Of a stretch of DNA of 52,358 nt, positions 1 through 8,223 are shown in pieces. The notes below the pieces were generated by a model that was given only the letters and a program-made list of their open reading frames with translations, searched no databases and was not told the DNA's origin. The position numbers and the translations under genes are program-made. This stretch comes from Erythrobacter sp. (lineage in GTDB: Bacteria > Pseudomonadota > Alphaproteobacteria > Sphingomonadales > Sphingomonadaceae), in NCBI GenBank assembly GCA_002695185.1, contig NZOF01000208.1, positions 1 to 52,358 of the forward strand, written 5' to 3'. Every line of letters begins with the position of its first letter. Within the stretch, counting starts at the first letter, position 1.

Positions 1-120
1 CGCCTGGCGCTGCACGGCGAATTCGTCCGGGCGCTCGCGGTTCAGGAAACCGCCGCCGCCGCAGGCCGCCAGCATGCTCGAGGTCGCGCCGAGAAGGGCG
101 ATACGGGTAAGGGTATTCAT
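1..120 (-). CDS. Partial DUF3035-like outer-membrane lipoprotein (N-terminus only)
   Basis: Only the first 40 codons are present; the gene runs off the left edge. The protein opens with a lipoprotein signal peptide: a short basic start, a hydrophobic stretch and a lipobox LAAC with Cys20, followed by a Gly run and a segment reading RERPDEFAVQRQA. That segment resembles the start of DUF3035 lipoproteins, which in sphingomonads commonly follow lspA. The ATG shares one base with the lspA stop (TGATG), so the two are translationally coupled. It would itself be a substrate of the upstream LspA. The function of the family is not established, and the family call is from memory of its N-terminus. Confidence 0.6.
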   Translation of the reverse strand, partial: MNTLTRIALLGATSSMLAACGGGGFLNRERPDEFAVQRQA

Positions 121-665
121 CAGTTGCTCTCCGCGGCGTCTGCCGGTTTGCCGTGCATGAGGTCATCGACCTCGTCATGATCCTTGTCGCGCATGAAGAA
201 GGCACGGGCAAGAATTATCAGGACGCCGATGGTGATGGCCGCATCGGCGATGTTGAAGATCAGGAAGGGGCGGAATTCCCCGATGTGGAAATCGGCATAG
301 TCGATGACATAGCCAAGATCGTACCGGTCCTTGATGTTGCCCAGCGCCCCTCCGAGGATCAGCGACAGGCCAAGGATATCGCCCCATGCCTTTTCGCGGA
401 ACATCCAGATGGTGACCACCAGCGCGATCAGCGCGGTCACGCCCACCAGTATATAGCGCGATTCCATGCTGTCTGCTTCGAACAGACCCATCGAAACGCC
501 GAAGTTCTGCGTCCAGCGCAGGTCGAAGAACGGCAGCAGGTCGATCACGCCTTTCTGGCGCAGCTGCAGGGGCACGACCATCAGCCATTTGACCCACTGG
601 TCGATGGCATAGATCGCAAAAGCGAACAGCACGCCGAAAAGGCGCAGGCGCAGCAGCGGGTTCAT
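120..665 (-). CDS. lspA: Lipoprotein signal peptidase II
   Basis: This inner-membrane aspartyl protease cleaves the signal peptide of diacylated prolipoproteins. The 181-residue protein has four hydrophobic segments and both family motifs: GNIKDR with a following GYVID, and FNIADAAI. The Asp residues of VID and IAD form the expected catalytic dyad. An ATG 30 bases further upstream, inside ileS, would also stay open. I chose ATG 665 because it lies one base after the ileS stop (TGA-C-ATG) and gives a family-like N-terminus. The C-terminus carries a charged tail of about 20 residues. The ileS-lspA order is the classic one. Confidence 0.95.
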   Translation of the reverse strand: MNPLLRLRLFGVLFAFAIYAIDQWVKWLMVVPLQLRQKGVIDLLPFFDLRWTQNFGVSMGLFEADSMESRYILVGVTALIALVVTIWMFREKAWGDILGLSLILGGALGNIKDRYDLGYVIDYADFHIGEFRPFLIFNIADAAITIGVLIILARAFFMRDKDHDEVDDLMHGKPADAAESN

Positions 666-666
666 G

Positions 667-3654
667 TCAGGCAGCATCCATTTCGGCGACGACATCCTCG
701 CAGCGATCGCACAGCGCCCCGTCCTCGGAAACCGAGGGCAGCAGGCGCCAGCAACGGCCGCATTTGTTTTCGTCTGTACGGGTAACGGACACCTCGCCCA
801 CCTGCCCCCGCGTCACTGACGCAGTGATGAACAGCTCGGCAAGATCATCGTCGGTAAAGCCTTCGGGCACGGCATCTGCGGGCACCGTCACATCCGCTTC
901 CAGGCTGGAACGGATGGTCTTGTCACGCCGCAGCGGCTCGATCGCCTCGGTCACACGCTCGCGCAGGTCGCGCAGCTTCGCCCAGCGTTCGCCATCGGCG
1001 GAAACGCCCGGGACCGCGGGCCATTCGAGCAGGTGGACGCTGCCTCCTTCGGGATAGCGCGTGCCCCACGCTTCTTCGGCGGTGAACACCAGCACCGGCG
1101 CGGCATAGCGCACCAGCGAATGGAACAGCAGGTCCAGCACGGTGCGATAGGCATTGCGCCGCGTCGAATCCGGGCCATCGCAATAAAGCGTGTCCTTGCG
1201 GATATCGAAGTAGAAGGCCGACAGATCCTCGTTGCAGAAATCGACCAGCAGGCGCGTGTAGGTGTTGAAGTCATACGCCTCGAGCGCCGTCTTCAGCTTG
1301 CCGTCGAGATCGGCCAGCAGCGCGAGGACATAGACTTCCAGTTCGGGAATCTCGCCCGCATCGCCCATGTCGCCGACGAATCCGTCCAGCGCGCCGAGGA
1401 GATAGCGGAAGGTGTTGCGCAAGCGCCGATACTGGTCGCCCACGCCTTTCAGGATCTCATCGCCGATGCGGTGATCTTCGGTGAAATCGACGCTCAGCGC
1501 CCACAGGCGGATGATATCGGCGCCATATTGTTCCATGACCTTGAGCGGATCGATGGTGTTGCCGAGGCTCTTCGACATCTTCTTGCCGTCGCTCGCCATG
1601 GTGAAACCGTGGGTCAGCACCGCGTCATAGGGCGCGCGCCCCCGCGTGGCGGAGCTTTCGAGCAGGGAGGACTGGAACCAGCCGCGATGCTGGTCGCTGC
1701 CTTCCAGATAGAGATCGGCGGGCCAGCGCAGAGCGGGCCAGCGGCCGCTTTCCAGCGTGAAGGCATGGGTACAGCCGCTATCGAACCACACGTCGAGGAT
1801 GTCGGTGGCCATTTCGAATTCGGCGGGATCGTGATCCGCCCCCAGGAAATCTTCCTTGCGGCTTTCCACCCAGGCATCGACGCCCTGCTGCTTCACCGCC
1901 TCGATCACGCGGGCGTTGACTTCGGGGTCCTGCAAATAGCTGCCGTCCTTGCGCACGAACAGCGTGATCGGCACGCCCCAGGCGCGCTGGCGGGACAGCA
2001 CCCAGTCGGGACGGCCTTCGACCATCGACCCGATGCGGCGGCGGCCCTTTTCGGGATAGAACTTTACCCGCTCGATCTCGGACAGCGCGGTTTCGCGCAG
2101 CGTCTTGCCATCGGGCGTGGTGCCGTCCTTGTCCATCGGCACGAACCATTGCGGCGTGCAGCGATAGATGATCTTGGCTTTCGAGCGCCAGCTATGCGGA
2201 TAGGAATGCTGGTAATCGTCGCTTGCCGAAAGCAGCGCGCCCGCTTCGCGCAGGTCCGAACAGATCGGGCCGTCGGGCGCGTTGAACTGCTTGTTGATGA
2301 CCGCGCGGCGGCGCTCGTCGTCTCCGCCCAGCCATGGCCAGTCGTCGCGATAGCGCCCGTCGCCCATGACGGCGAATTGCGGTTCGATGCCATTGGCGCG
2401 GCAGAGCAGGAAGTCGTCCTCGCCGTGATCGGGCGACATATGGACGAGGCCCGTACCGCTGTCGGTGGTGACGAAATCGCCCGCGAGCAGCGGACGCGGC
2501 TTGGCGTAAAAGCCGCCGAGATGGTGCATCGGGTGGCGGGCGAGCGTTCCGGCGAGGTCGGAGCCTTTGACCGAATGTAGCATACGCTCGAATGGTGCCG
2601 CACGACCTTCGCCGAGCCATTCGCCTGTAATCTCGAATACCGCATTCTCGGCACCAAGGTCACTGACATCGACTTTGGCAGCCAGCGCGTTCAATCTGGC
2701 AATGAAACTCGGCACAAGGTCTTTTGCGATCAATAGCCGCTTGCCGTCAAAAGTCAGACCTGCTTCGTGCAACCGCTTCTCAGCTTCGTTCACGTCACCC
2801 GCGATCTCGCCGCCAGACTTGCCGTCCGCTGAACCGCTGAGATCAACCGTCAGCGAGAAAATCGAGTATTCAATATCCGGCCCGTAAGCCAAAGCCTGGT
2901 TCACCGGGATCGTCCACGGCGTCGTGGTCCAGATGACCGCATGCGCCCCCACCAGCTCCGGGATCGGCGACTCCGTGATCTCGAACGCCACGTCGATCTG
3001 GGTCGAGGTGATGTCCTCATATTCGACCTCGGCCTCGGCCAGCGCGGTTTCTTCGACCGGCGACCACATTACCGGCTTCGATCCGCGATAGAGATTGCCC
3101 GCTTCCGCAAATTTCATCAGCTCGGCGACGATGGTCGCCTCGCTTTCGAACTGCATGGTGAGGTACGGATTGTCGAAATCCGCCATCAGGCCGAGGCGTT
3201 TGAGCTGCTCGCGCTGAACATCCACCCAATGGGCGGCATAGTCGCGGCATTCCTGCCGGAATTCGGCCGGCGGGACGGCTTTCTTGTCCTTCTTCTTCTT
3301 GCGGTACTTTTCCTCGACCTTCCATTCGATGGGCAGGCCGTGGCAGTCCCACCCCGGCACGAAGGGCGCGTCCTTGCCCAGCAGCGTCTGGCTGCGGACG
3401 ACCATGTCCTTCAGAATGCGGTTCAGCGCATGGCCGATATGCATGTCGCCATTGGCATAGGGCGGGCCGTCGTGAAGGATGAATTTCTCGCGCCCGGCAC
3501 GGTCTTCGCGAAGCTGTTCGTACAGCTTTTCTTCCTGCCAGCGCGCAAGGATTTTCGGTTCCTTCTGCGGAAGCCCGGCTTTCATCGGGAAATCGGTCTT
3601 GGGAAGGAAGACCGTATCACGGTAATCGCGGCTGGTGTCGTTGCTATCGGCCAT
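667..3654 (-). CDS. ileS: Isoleucyl-tRNA synthetase
   Basis: This class I synthetase charges tRNA-Ile and edits misactivated valine. The protein has 995 residues. The HIGH motif is at 72-75, KMSKS at 692-696, and a C-terminal zinc knuckle with CxxC pairs (CGRC, CDRC) spans 965-985. The editing domain begins after WTTTPWTIPVNQ near residue 250. Residues about 262-360, before VKGSDLAG, are longer than in the E. coli enzyme and encoded by lower-GC DNA. By hand count 2581-2880 is about 55% GC, against about 61% in sampled lines elsewhere in the gene. lspA follows after one base. A palindromic repeat separates this gene from ribF, so ileS may have its own promoter. Confidence 0.97.
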   Translation of the reverse strand: MADSNDTSRDYRDTVFLPKTDFPMKAGLPQKEPKILARWQEEKLYEQLREDRAGREKFILHDGPPYANGDMHIGHALNRILKDMVVRSQTLLGKDAPFVPGWDCHGLPIEWKVEEKYRKKKKDKKAVPPAEFRQECRDYAAHWVDVQREQLKRLGLMADFDNPYLTMQFESEATIVAELMKFAEAGNLYRGSKPVMWSPVEETALAEAEVEYEDITSTQIDVAFEITESPIPELVGAHAVIWTTTPWTIPVNQALAYGPDIEYSIFSLTVDLSGSADGKSGGEIAGDVNEAEKRLHEAGLTFDGKRLLIAKDLVPSFIARLNALAAKVDVSDLGAENAVFEITGEWLGEGRAAPFERMLHSVKGSDLAGTLARHPMHHLGGFYAKPRPLLAGDFVTTDSGTGLVHMSPDHGEDDFLLCRANGIEPQFAVMGDGRYRDDWPWLGGDDERRRAVINKQFNAPDGPICSDLREAGALLSASDDYQHSYPHSWRSKAKIIYRCTPQWFVPMDKDGTTPDGKTLRETALSEIERVKFYPEKGRRRIGSMVEGRPDWVLSRQRAWGVPITLFVRKDGSYLQDPEVNARVIEAVKQQGVDAWVESRKEDFLGADHDPAEFEMATDILDVWFDSGCTHAFTLESGRWPALRWPADLYLEGSDQHRGWFQSSLLESSATRGRAPYDAVLTHGFTMASDGKKMSKSLGNTIDPLKVMEQYGADIIRLWALSVDFTEDHRIGDEILKGVGDQYRRLRNTFRYLLGALDGFVGDMGDAGEIPELEVYVLALLADLDGKLKTALEAYDFNTYTRLLVDFCNEDLSAFYFDIRKDTLYCDGPDSTRRNAYRTVLDLLFHSLVRYAAPVLVFTAEEAWGTRYPEGGSVHLLEWPAVPGVSADGERWAKLRDLRERVTEAIEPLRRDKTIRSSLEADVTVPADAVPEGFTDDDLAELFITASVTRGQVGEVSVTRTDENKCGRCWRLLPSVSEDGALCDRCEDVVAEMDAA

Positions 3655-3770
3655 AGGCTGCGCGCCTTAGCCGCTTGCGCGCCCCGTGCAAATACTCGTC
3701 ATCGCGAGAGGGCGAAGGTGGGGCGGGGGAGGGTGTAGTGGAGCGGCGGCCCACCAACCAAAAACCTAGG

Positions 3771-3864
3771 TCATTGCGAGGAGCCGGTAGGCGACGCGGC
3801 AATCCACACCTAGCCCCCGGTCGCAACGTCTCACGATGGATTGCTTCGCTCCGCTCACAATGAC
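3771..3864. repeat. REP-like palindromic intergenic repeat
   Basis: Two inverted arms face each other. The left arm begins TCATTGCGAGGAGC and ends GGCAATCCA (3771-3806). The right arm starts TGGATTGCTTCGC and ends TCACAATGA (3837-3863). The outer and inner blocks (TCATTG, GCAATCCA) are exact complements; the middle differs. Sequences of this kind are dispersed between genes in many bacterial genomes. It lies in the 241-base gap between ribF and ileS, and no second copy was noticed in the window. Confidence 0.7.
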
Positions 3865-3895
3865 TTACGGAGAAGACGTAAGGCCGGACAAACCG

Positions 3896-4810
3896 TCAGC
3901 CCAGCAACCGCCGCGCCTCGTCGCAGTCCTTCTCCATCTGCGCGACCAGCCCGTCGAGACTGTCGAACTTCGCCTCGCCGCGCAGGAAGTGGTGGAATGC
4001 CACCTCGATCTCCTGCCCGTACAGATCGCCGGAAAAATCGAAGAAATAGGGTTCGAGCAATTCCTTGGGCGGTTCGAACTGGGGCCGCATCCCGATATTG
4101 GCCGCGCCCTTCAATACCTGACCGGTCGCCAGGATCCGCCCTGTCACGGCATAGATCCCGTATCTGGGGCGCAGATAGCTTTCGATCGACACATTGGCCG
4201 TGGGATAGCCGATCGTGCGACCGCGCTTGTCCCCATGCTCCACCACGCCGCGAATGGCGAAAGGGCGGGTGAGCAGCCGGGCCGCTTCCTGCGGATCGCC
4301 TTCGCGCAGGGCCTCGCGCACCCGGCTGGACGACACGGGTTTGCCGCCATCCATCACCGGATCGACCGTGCGAACCTCCAGCGGCGATTCGCGCAATCGG
4401 GCCACATCGCCTGCCGCTCCCTTGCCGAAGCGAAAATCGTCACCCGTGACCACGCCGCTGGCCCCGATCCGGTCGATCAAGATCCGATCAAGAAAGTGTT
4501 CGGCCGTAGTTTCGGACAGTTTTTGGTCGAAATGGAAGACCAGCATCGCCGTGGCACCCGCTGCCAGATACAGCTCCTGGCGCTGCTCCAGCGTGGTCAG
4601 CCGGAAGGGCGGGACATCGGGTTTGAAGTGGCGCACCGGGTGCGGATCGAAGGTGGCGATGATGCTCGGGCGGCCTTCTTTGCGTGCCCAATCAATGGCT
4701 TGCTTCGCCACCGCTTGGTGGCCAAGATGAAAGCCGTCGAAATTGCCCAGCGCGATGATCGCTCCGCGCAGGGACTCGGGCAGCCGCTCGCGATGGTCGA
4801 GAAATCTCAC
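3896..4810 (-). CDS. ribF: Bifunctional riboflavin kinase / FAD synthetase
   Basis: RibF phosphorylates riboflavin to FMN and adenylylates FMN to FAD in the cytosol. The 304-residue protein has the N-terminal nucleotidyltransferase fold with GNFDGFHLGHQAV (about 23-35) and the later FDPHP. The C-terminal kinase domain contains RGRTIGYPTANV and the stretch RPRYGIYAVTG. The start is GTG at 4810, overlapping the folA stop in a GTGA arrangement, which couples the two genes. Length matches the family. ribF upstream of ileS-lspA is a widespread order, here interrupted by a palindromic repeat. Confidence 0.95.
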   Translation of the reverse strand: MRFLDHRERLPESLRGAIIALGNFDGFHLGHQAVAKQAIDWARKEGRPSIIATFDPHPVRHFKPDVPPFRLTTLEQRQELYLAAGATAMLVFHFDQKLSETTAEHFLDRILIDRIGASGVVTGDDFRFGKGAAGDVARLRESPLEVRTVDPVMDGGKPVSSSRVREALREGDPQEAARLLTRPFAIRGVVEHGDKRGRTIGYPTANVSIESYLRPRYGIYAVTGRILATGQVLKGAANIGMRPQFEPPKELLEPYFFDFSGDLYGQEIEVAFHHFLRGEAKFDSLDGLVAQMEKDCDEARRLLG

Positions 4811-5313
4811 GCCGCCGCCTCGCCGACGCGGGTATAGGTCAGGAAGGAATAGGAAGGCCTCTCACCCTCCGCCGCAAAGTTCTCCCGCCCGCAAATCTCC
4901 CACTCCGGTCCAAGTGGTGGCATGAACACGTCACCGTCGAAATCGCGATGGATTTCAGTGAGTTCCACCTTTGCGGCGAGCGGCATGAACACGTCGAAAA
5001 TCGCCGCCCCGCCGATCACTGCGACGTCGCCGTCTCCCGCTTTCGCCATCGCTTCCTCGACCGAACGGACCACTTCGGCGCCGGTCGAATCCCACCGTTC
5101 GCGCCGGGTCAGCACGATGTGACGGCGGCCGGGCAACAGGCCGGGCAGGCTCTCGAAGGTCTTGCGGCCCATGATCATCGGGCGTCCTTGCTTGTCCTCC
5201 CCCATGGTAAGCGCCTTGAAGCGCTTGAGATCGGCGGGCAGGTGCCAAGGCAGGCGGCCCTCCTTGCCGATCGCACCATTGGCGGCGCGGGCATAGATCA
5301 GGAACAGGCTCAT
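4807..5313 (-). CDS. folA: Dihydrofolate reductase
   Basis: It reduces dihydrofolate to tetrahydrofolate with NADPH, feeding purine, thymidylate and methionine synthesis. The 168-residue protein shows the usual order of motifs: an N-terminal strand with GAIGKEGRLPWHLPADLKRFK, then MIMGRKTFESLP (cofactor and substrate site), GRRHIVLTR, and AVIGGAAIFDVFMP. The gene overlaps purK at its start (ATGA) and ribF at its stop (GTGA), so it sits inside a tightly coupled operon. Placement next to purK fits folate-dependent purine synthesis. Confidence 0.96.
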   Translation of the reverse strand: MSLFLIYARAANGAIGKEGRLPWHLPADLKRFKALTMGEDKQGRPMIMGRKTFESLPGLLPGRRHIVLTRRERWDSTGAEVVRSVEEAMAKAGDGDVAVIGGAAIFDVFMPLAAKVELTEIHRDFDGDVFMPPLGPEWEICGRENFAAEGERPSYSFLTYTRVGEAAA

Positions 5314-6377
5314 GAGCGCGTGTCGAGCGTGATCAGCGTCACGTGGCCCATCTTGCGGCCCTCGCTCGCCTCGGCCTTGCCGTAATCATGCAGGTGAAGC
5401 CGCGCATCGGTCAGCGTAGCATGTGCATTTTCGATGTCGCTGCCAAGAATATTGCGCATCTCGACCTCGGCCGCGGTGGTCCGCGTATCCCCCAGCGGCA
5501 GACCCGCAACGGCGCGGATATGGTTCTCGAACTGGCTGGTGGCCGCCCCCTCGATCGTCCAGTGTCCCGAATTGTGAACCCTCGGCGCCATCTCGTTGAA
5601 GATCGGGCCTTCATGCGTGGCGAAGAATTCCAGGGTCAGTACACCGACGTATTCGAGAGCATCGGCCACCTTGCGCGCCAATTCGCGCGCCTCATCGATC
5701 TGCGCCGAAATCACCTCGCCCGCAGGGAAGTGCGACGCGGCAAGGATGCCATCGCGATGTTCGTTGCGAGTCGAATCCCAGAACCTGATTTCCCCATCGC
5801 AGCTGCGCACGAGAATGACCGAAAATTCAGCGTCGAATTCAACGAAGGCTTCATAGAGGCATGGTGTGTCGGGAACGCGGAGTGCCTCCGCTTCGCGTCC
5901 GTTCCCGATGCGCCACTGGCCTTTGCCGTCATAGCCATCGCGCCGGGTCTTCAGGATACCCGGTGCCCCGAGCCGGTCGACCGCAGCGATCAGATCGTGC
6001 GTGGAATCGACCTTGGCATAGGATGCCGGCCTGCCGCCCAGATCCTCGATAAAGCGTTTCTCATTCAGCCGGTCCTGTGCGGTTTCCAGCGCACGCGGAT
6101 CGGGAAAGATCGCCTGACCCGGGATGCTGCGCGCGGTAGCGACGGGCACGTTCTCGAACTCCCACGTCACGGCATCGCAGCGTGCCGCGAAATCGGCGAG
6201 GGCAGCGCTGTCGTCCCAGTCCGCAGTCACGAAACCCTCGGCCAGAGAGTCCATGACATTATCGCCTTCGGGGGCATAGCCAATCACGCGGTAGCCCAGT
6301 TGGGCGGCGCTCGTGGCCATCATGCGACCGAGCTGGCCGCCGCCGAGGATGCCGATGGTGGACCCGCGCTTGAGCAA
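5310..6377 (-). CDS. purK: N5-carboxyaminoimidazole ribonucleotide synthase
   Basis: PurK uses ATP and bicarbonate to carboxylate AIR to N5-CAIR in de novo purine synthesis; PurE upstream then isomerises the product. The protein has 355 residues with an N-terminal GILGGGQLGRM dinucleotide-like loop, an ATP-grasp core (KTRRDGYDGKGQ, YEAFVEFDAEFSV) and the metal-binding region ending FNEMAPRVHNSGHWT. The start is TTG at 6377, behind GGGAGA with a 5-base spacer; no in-frame ATG fits the expected N-terminus. A 93-base gap separates it from purE. The stop overlaps the folA start. Confidence 0.96.
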   Translation of the reverse strand: MLKRGSTIGILGGGQLGRMMATSAAQLGYRVIGYAPEGDNVMDSLAEGFVTADWDDSAALADFAARCDAVTWEFENVPVATARSIPGQAIFPDPRALETAQDRLNEKRFIEDLGGRPASYAKVDSTHDLIAAVDRLGAPGILKTRRDGYDGKGQWRIGNGREAEALRVPDTPCLYEAFVEFDAEFSVILVRSCDGEIRFWDSTRNEHRDGILAASHFPAGEVISAQIDEARELARKVADALEYVGVLTLEFFATHEGPIFNEMAPRVHNSGHWTIEGAATSQFENHIRAVAGLPLGDTRTTAAEVEMRNILGSDIENAHATLTDARLHLHDYGKAEASEGRKMGHVTLITLDTRS

Positions 6378-6470
6378 GAAAATCTCCCGGAAAATTATTC
6401 GCCCGGGGCTAGTGCCACAGCGCGATAAGAAAGTTCAGGGCCGCGGCAAGCCTGGCCCGATGAAAAGGCG

Positions 6471-6962
6471 TTAGTCCTCTGGCCGGTCCGTCACCGCATC
6501 GCTGCGAGCCTGGCGCCAGTCCTTCAGCCGCTGCTTGAGATGCTCGTCCCCATTGGCAAGGATCGCGGCAGCCATCAGCCCGGCATTGGTCGCGCCTGCT
6601 TCGCCGATCGCCAGCGTGCCCACCGGGACACCCGCCGGCATCTGGACGATGGAAAGCAGGCTGTCCTGCCCCGACAGCGCGCGGGATTTAACCGGAACGC
6701 CCAGAACGGGGATGTGGGTCAGAGCGGCGATCATACCGGGCAGATGCGCTGCACCGCCGGCGCCTGCGATGATGACGTGAAACCCGTCTGCTTCGGCTGT
6801 CTTGGCGAAATCATACATGCGATCCGGCGTGCGGTGGGCGGACACGATGCGGACATCTGTGGCGACCCCCAGTTCATCCAGAACGTCCGCCGTGCACTTC
6901 ATGGTCGGCCAGTCGGACTGGCTTCCCATCACGATGGCAACTTTTGCCTCCCCCGCGGCCAT
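6471..6962 (-). CDS. purE: N5-carboxyaminoimidazole ribonucleotide mutase
   Basis: PurE moves the carboxyl group of N5-CAIR to carbon 4, giving CAIR in purine synthesis. The 163-residue protein has the class I signature: [14 protein letters not shown] at the start, [10 protein letters not shown] in the middle, and the [11 protein letters not shown] loop followed by PVLGVPVKS. The gene begins two bases after the gpmA stop, so it is probably read from the gpmA transcript. purK follows after 93 bases with its own ribosome-binding site. Confidence 0.97.
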   Translation of the reverse strand: MAAGEAKVAIVMGSQSDWPTMKCTADVLDELGVATDVRIVSAHRTPDRMYDFAKTAEADGFHVIIAGAGGAAHLPGMIAALTHIPVLGVPVKSRALSGQDSLLSIVQMPAGVPVGTLAIGEAGATNAGLMAAAILANGDEHLKQRLKDWRQARSDAVTDRPED

Positions 6963-6964
6963 CT

Positions 6965-7651
6965 TTATGAATCCTTCAGATAATAGCGTTCGCCGGCAAC
7001 CGCCGTGCCATCGAATTCATAGATGATCGGCTGGCCGGTCGGGATCTCGAGGCCGGTGATTTCCTCGTCCGAGATATTGGAGAGGTGCTTAACCAGCGCG
7101 CGCAGCGAATTGCCGTGCGCCGAGATGATGACCGTTTCTCCCTTGCCGAGCAGCGGCAGGATAGCCTCTTCCCAATAGGGAAGAACCCGCTCGATGGTGA
7201 GTTTCAGGCTTTCTGTCTGCGGTACCTCTATACCGGCGTAACGGGGATCGTCCGACAGGTCGAATTCGCTGCCGCGCTCCATTTCGGGCGGGGGCACGTC
7301 GAAGCTGCGGCGCCAGATGTGAACCTGCTCGTCACCATGCTTCTCGCGCGTCTGCTGCTTGTCGAGGCCGGTGAGGCCGCCATAATGGCGCTCGTTCAGG
7401 TGCCAGTCGCGCGTGACCGGAATCCAGAGCCGGTCGCATTCTTCCAGCGCCATGTTAAGCGTCTTGATCGCGCGTTTCTGCAGCGACGTGAAGGCAGTGG
7501 TGGGCAGAACGCCCTTGGCCTTCATCAGTTCACCGGCCGCGCGGGCTTCTGCCTCGCCCTTTTCCGTGAGGTCGACATCCCACCAGCCGGTGAAACGATT
7601 GGCGAGGTTCCACTCGCTCTGGCCGTGGCGAACGAGGATCAGCTTCGACAT
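6965..7651 (-). CDS. gpmA: 2,3-bisphosphoglycerate-dependent phosphoglycerate mutase
   Basis: It interconverts 3- and 2-phosphoglycerate in glycolysis. The 228-residue protein carries the histidine phosphatase signature [10 protein letters not shown] near the N-terminus, the ERHYGGLTG segment typical of the dPGM group, and the second catalytic His in [14 protein letters not shown]. The start is ATG at 7651 behind CGGAG with a 5-base spacer. The neighbours are a small basic protein 33 bases upstream and purE two bases downstream, suggesting one transcript. Confidence 0.96.
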   Translation of the reverse strand: MSKLILVRHGQSEWNLANRFTGWWDVDLTEKGEAEARAAGELMKAKGVLPTTAFTSLQKRAIKTLNMALEECDRLWIPVTRDWHLNERHYGGLTGLDKQQTREKHGDEQVHIWRRSFDVPPPEMERGSEFDLSDDPRYAGIEVPQTESLKLTIERVLPYWEEAILPLLGKGETVIISAHGNSLRALVKHLSNISDEEITGLEIPTGQPIIYEFDGTAVAGERYYLKDS

Positions 7652-7684
7652 GAATACTCCGGTTTTCCCTAGGAGACCTGCGCG

Positions 7685-7828
7685 TTAGCGGCCCTCAGGC
7701 GGGTTGGAAACCCCGTCGTCGCCCGATTCGCGCATTTCGCGGGTCTGCGTTTTCCTGCGGCGCAGGTTCTCGCGAAGTTTCGCAGCAAGGCGTTCCTCGC
7801 GTGTCATTTTGTCGTTTCCAGCGCTCAT
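7685..7828 (-). CDS. Small basic conserved protein, unknown function (47 aa)
   Basis: The frame is open from 7897, but ATG 7828 is preferred because it has AGAGGA about 8 bases upstream and gives a compact 47-residue protein. It contains a basic helical core (REERLAAKLRENLRRRKTQTR) followed by an acidic and polar tail ending NPPEGR. There is no signal peptide or membrane segment. I recall similar short proteins as conserved hypotheticals in sphingomonads, but no function. The basic amphipathic helix could bind nucleic acid or a protein partner; that is inference. It ends 33 bases before gpmA. Confidence 0.6.
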   Translation of the reverse strand: MSAGNDKMTREERLAAKLRENLRRRKTQTREMRESGDDGVSNPPEGR

Positions 7829-7872
7829 GGCGCATTCCTCTTGCGAAAATCGATGAAGGAGGCAAGCGAAGG

Positions 7873-7901
7873 TTGACTTATGTCTCGCTTCTGCCAATAG
7901 C
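7873..7901 (+). promoter_or_regulatory. Candidate promoter of tRNA-Thr
   Basis: TTGACT (7873-7878) and AATAGC (7896-7901) are separated by 17 bases, and the tRNA begins 42 bases downstream. The leader also holds a small dyad CCGCGA/TCGCGG (7915-7935). The region is divergent with the small protein gene at 7828. Confidence 0.45.
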
Positions 7902-7943
7902 GCGCGCCTCCACCCCGCGACGGTTTTTCTCGCGGCGACATGT

Positions 7944-8018
7944 GCTGCTGTAGCTCAGTGGTAGAGCGCACCCTTGGTAAGGGTGAGGCCGGGAGTTCAA
8001 TCCTCCCCAGCAGCACCA
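7944..8018 (+). tRNA. tRNA-Thr (anticodon GGT)
   Basis: A complete cloverleaf can be drawn. The acceptor stem GCTGCTG pairs with CAGCAGC (8008-8014). The D-arm is TAGCTCAGTGGTAGAGC. The anticodon stem CACCC/GGGTG encloses the loop TTGGTAA with anticodon GGT. The T-arm contains GTTCAATCC. The discriminator base is A, and CCA is encoded (8016-8018). Confidence 0.97.
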
Positions 8019-8223
8019 TTTCTCGAGCACGACCTCTTCATCGCAGACCCCAAAGGGCGGGCGCGAAACCGCTCCATGTGTGGCTGACGGTGCTGTTCGC
8101 GAAAAGCAGTCGGCTCCAGCGGCGACGCCTCCGGCTAACGCCCTCCTCAACTACGCCAGACCAGCTTGCCCTTGCCGGTGAATTGAGCTGGCGGCATCCT
8201 TTCTGGCGAAGGAGAGGGTGGTC

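Noticed and set aside
1033..2580. Long open frame (515 codons) opposite ileS
   Set aside because: High GC makes the antisense frame open. The product has no recognisable domain, and ileS is certain on the other strand.
6963..7660. Purine riboswitch before purE or gpmA
   Set aside because: purE starts two bases after gpmA, and the gpmA leader is only about 33 bases; no aptamer-like fold fits.
8218..8223. GTG start for the acyl-CoA dehydrogenase
   Set aside because: It lies too close to GGAGAG; ATG 8224 has the right spacing.
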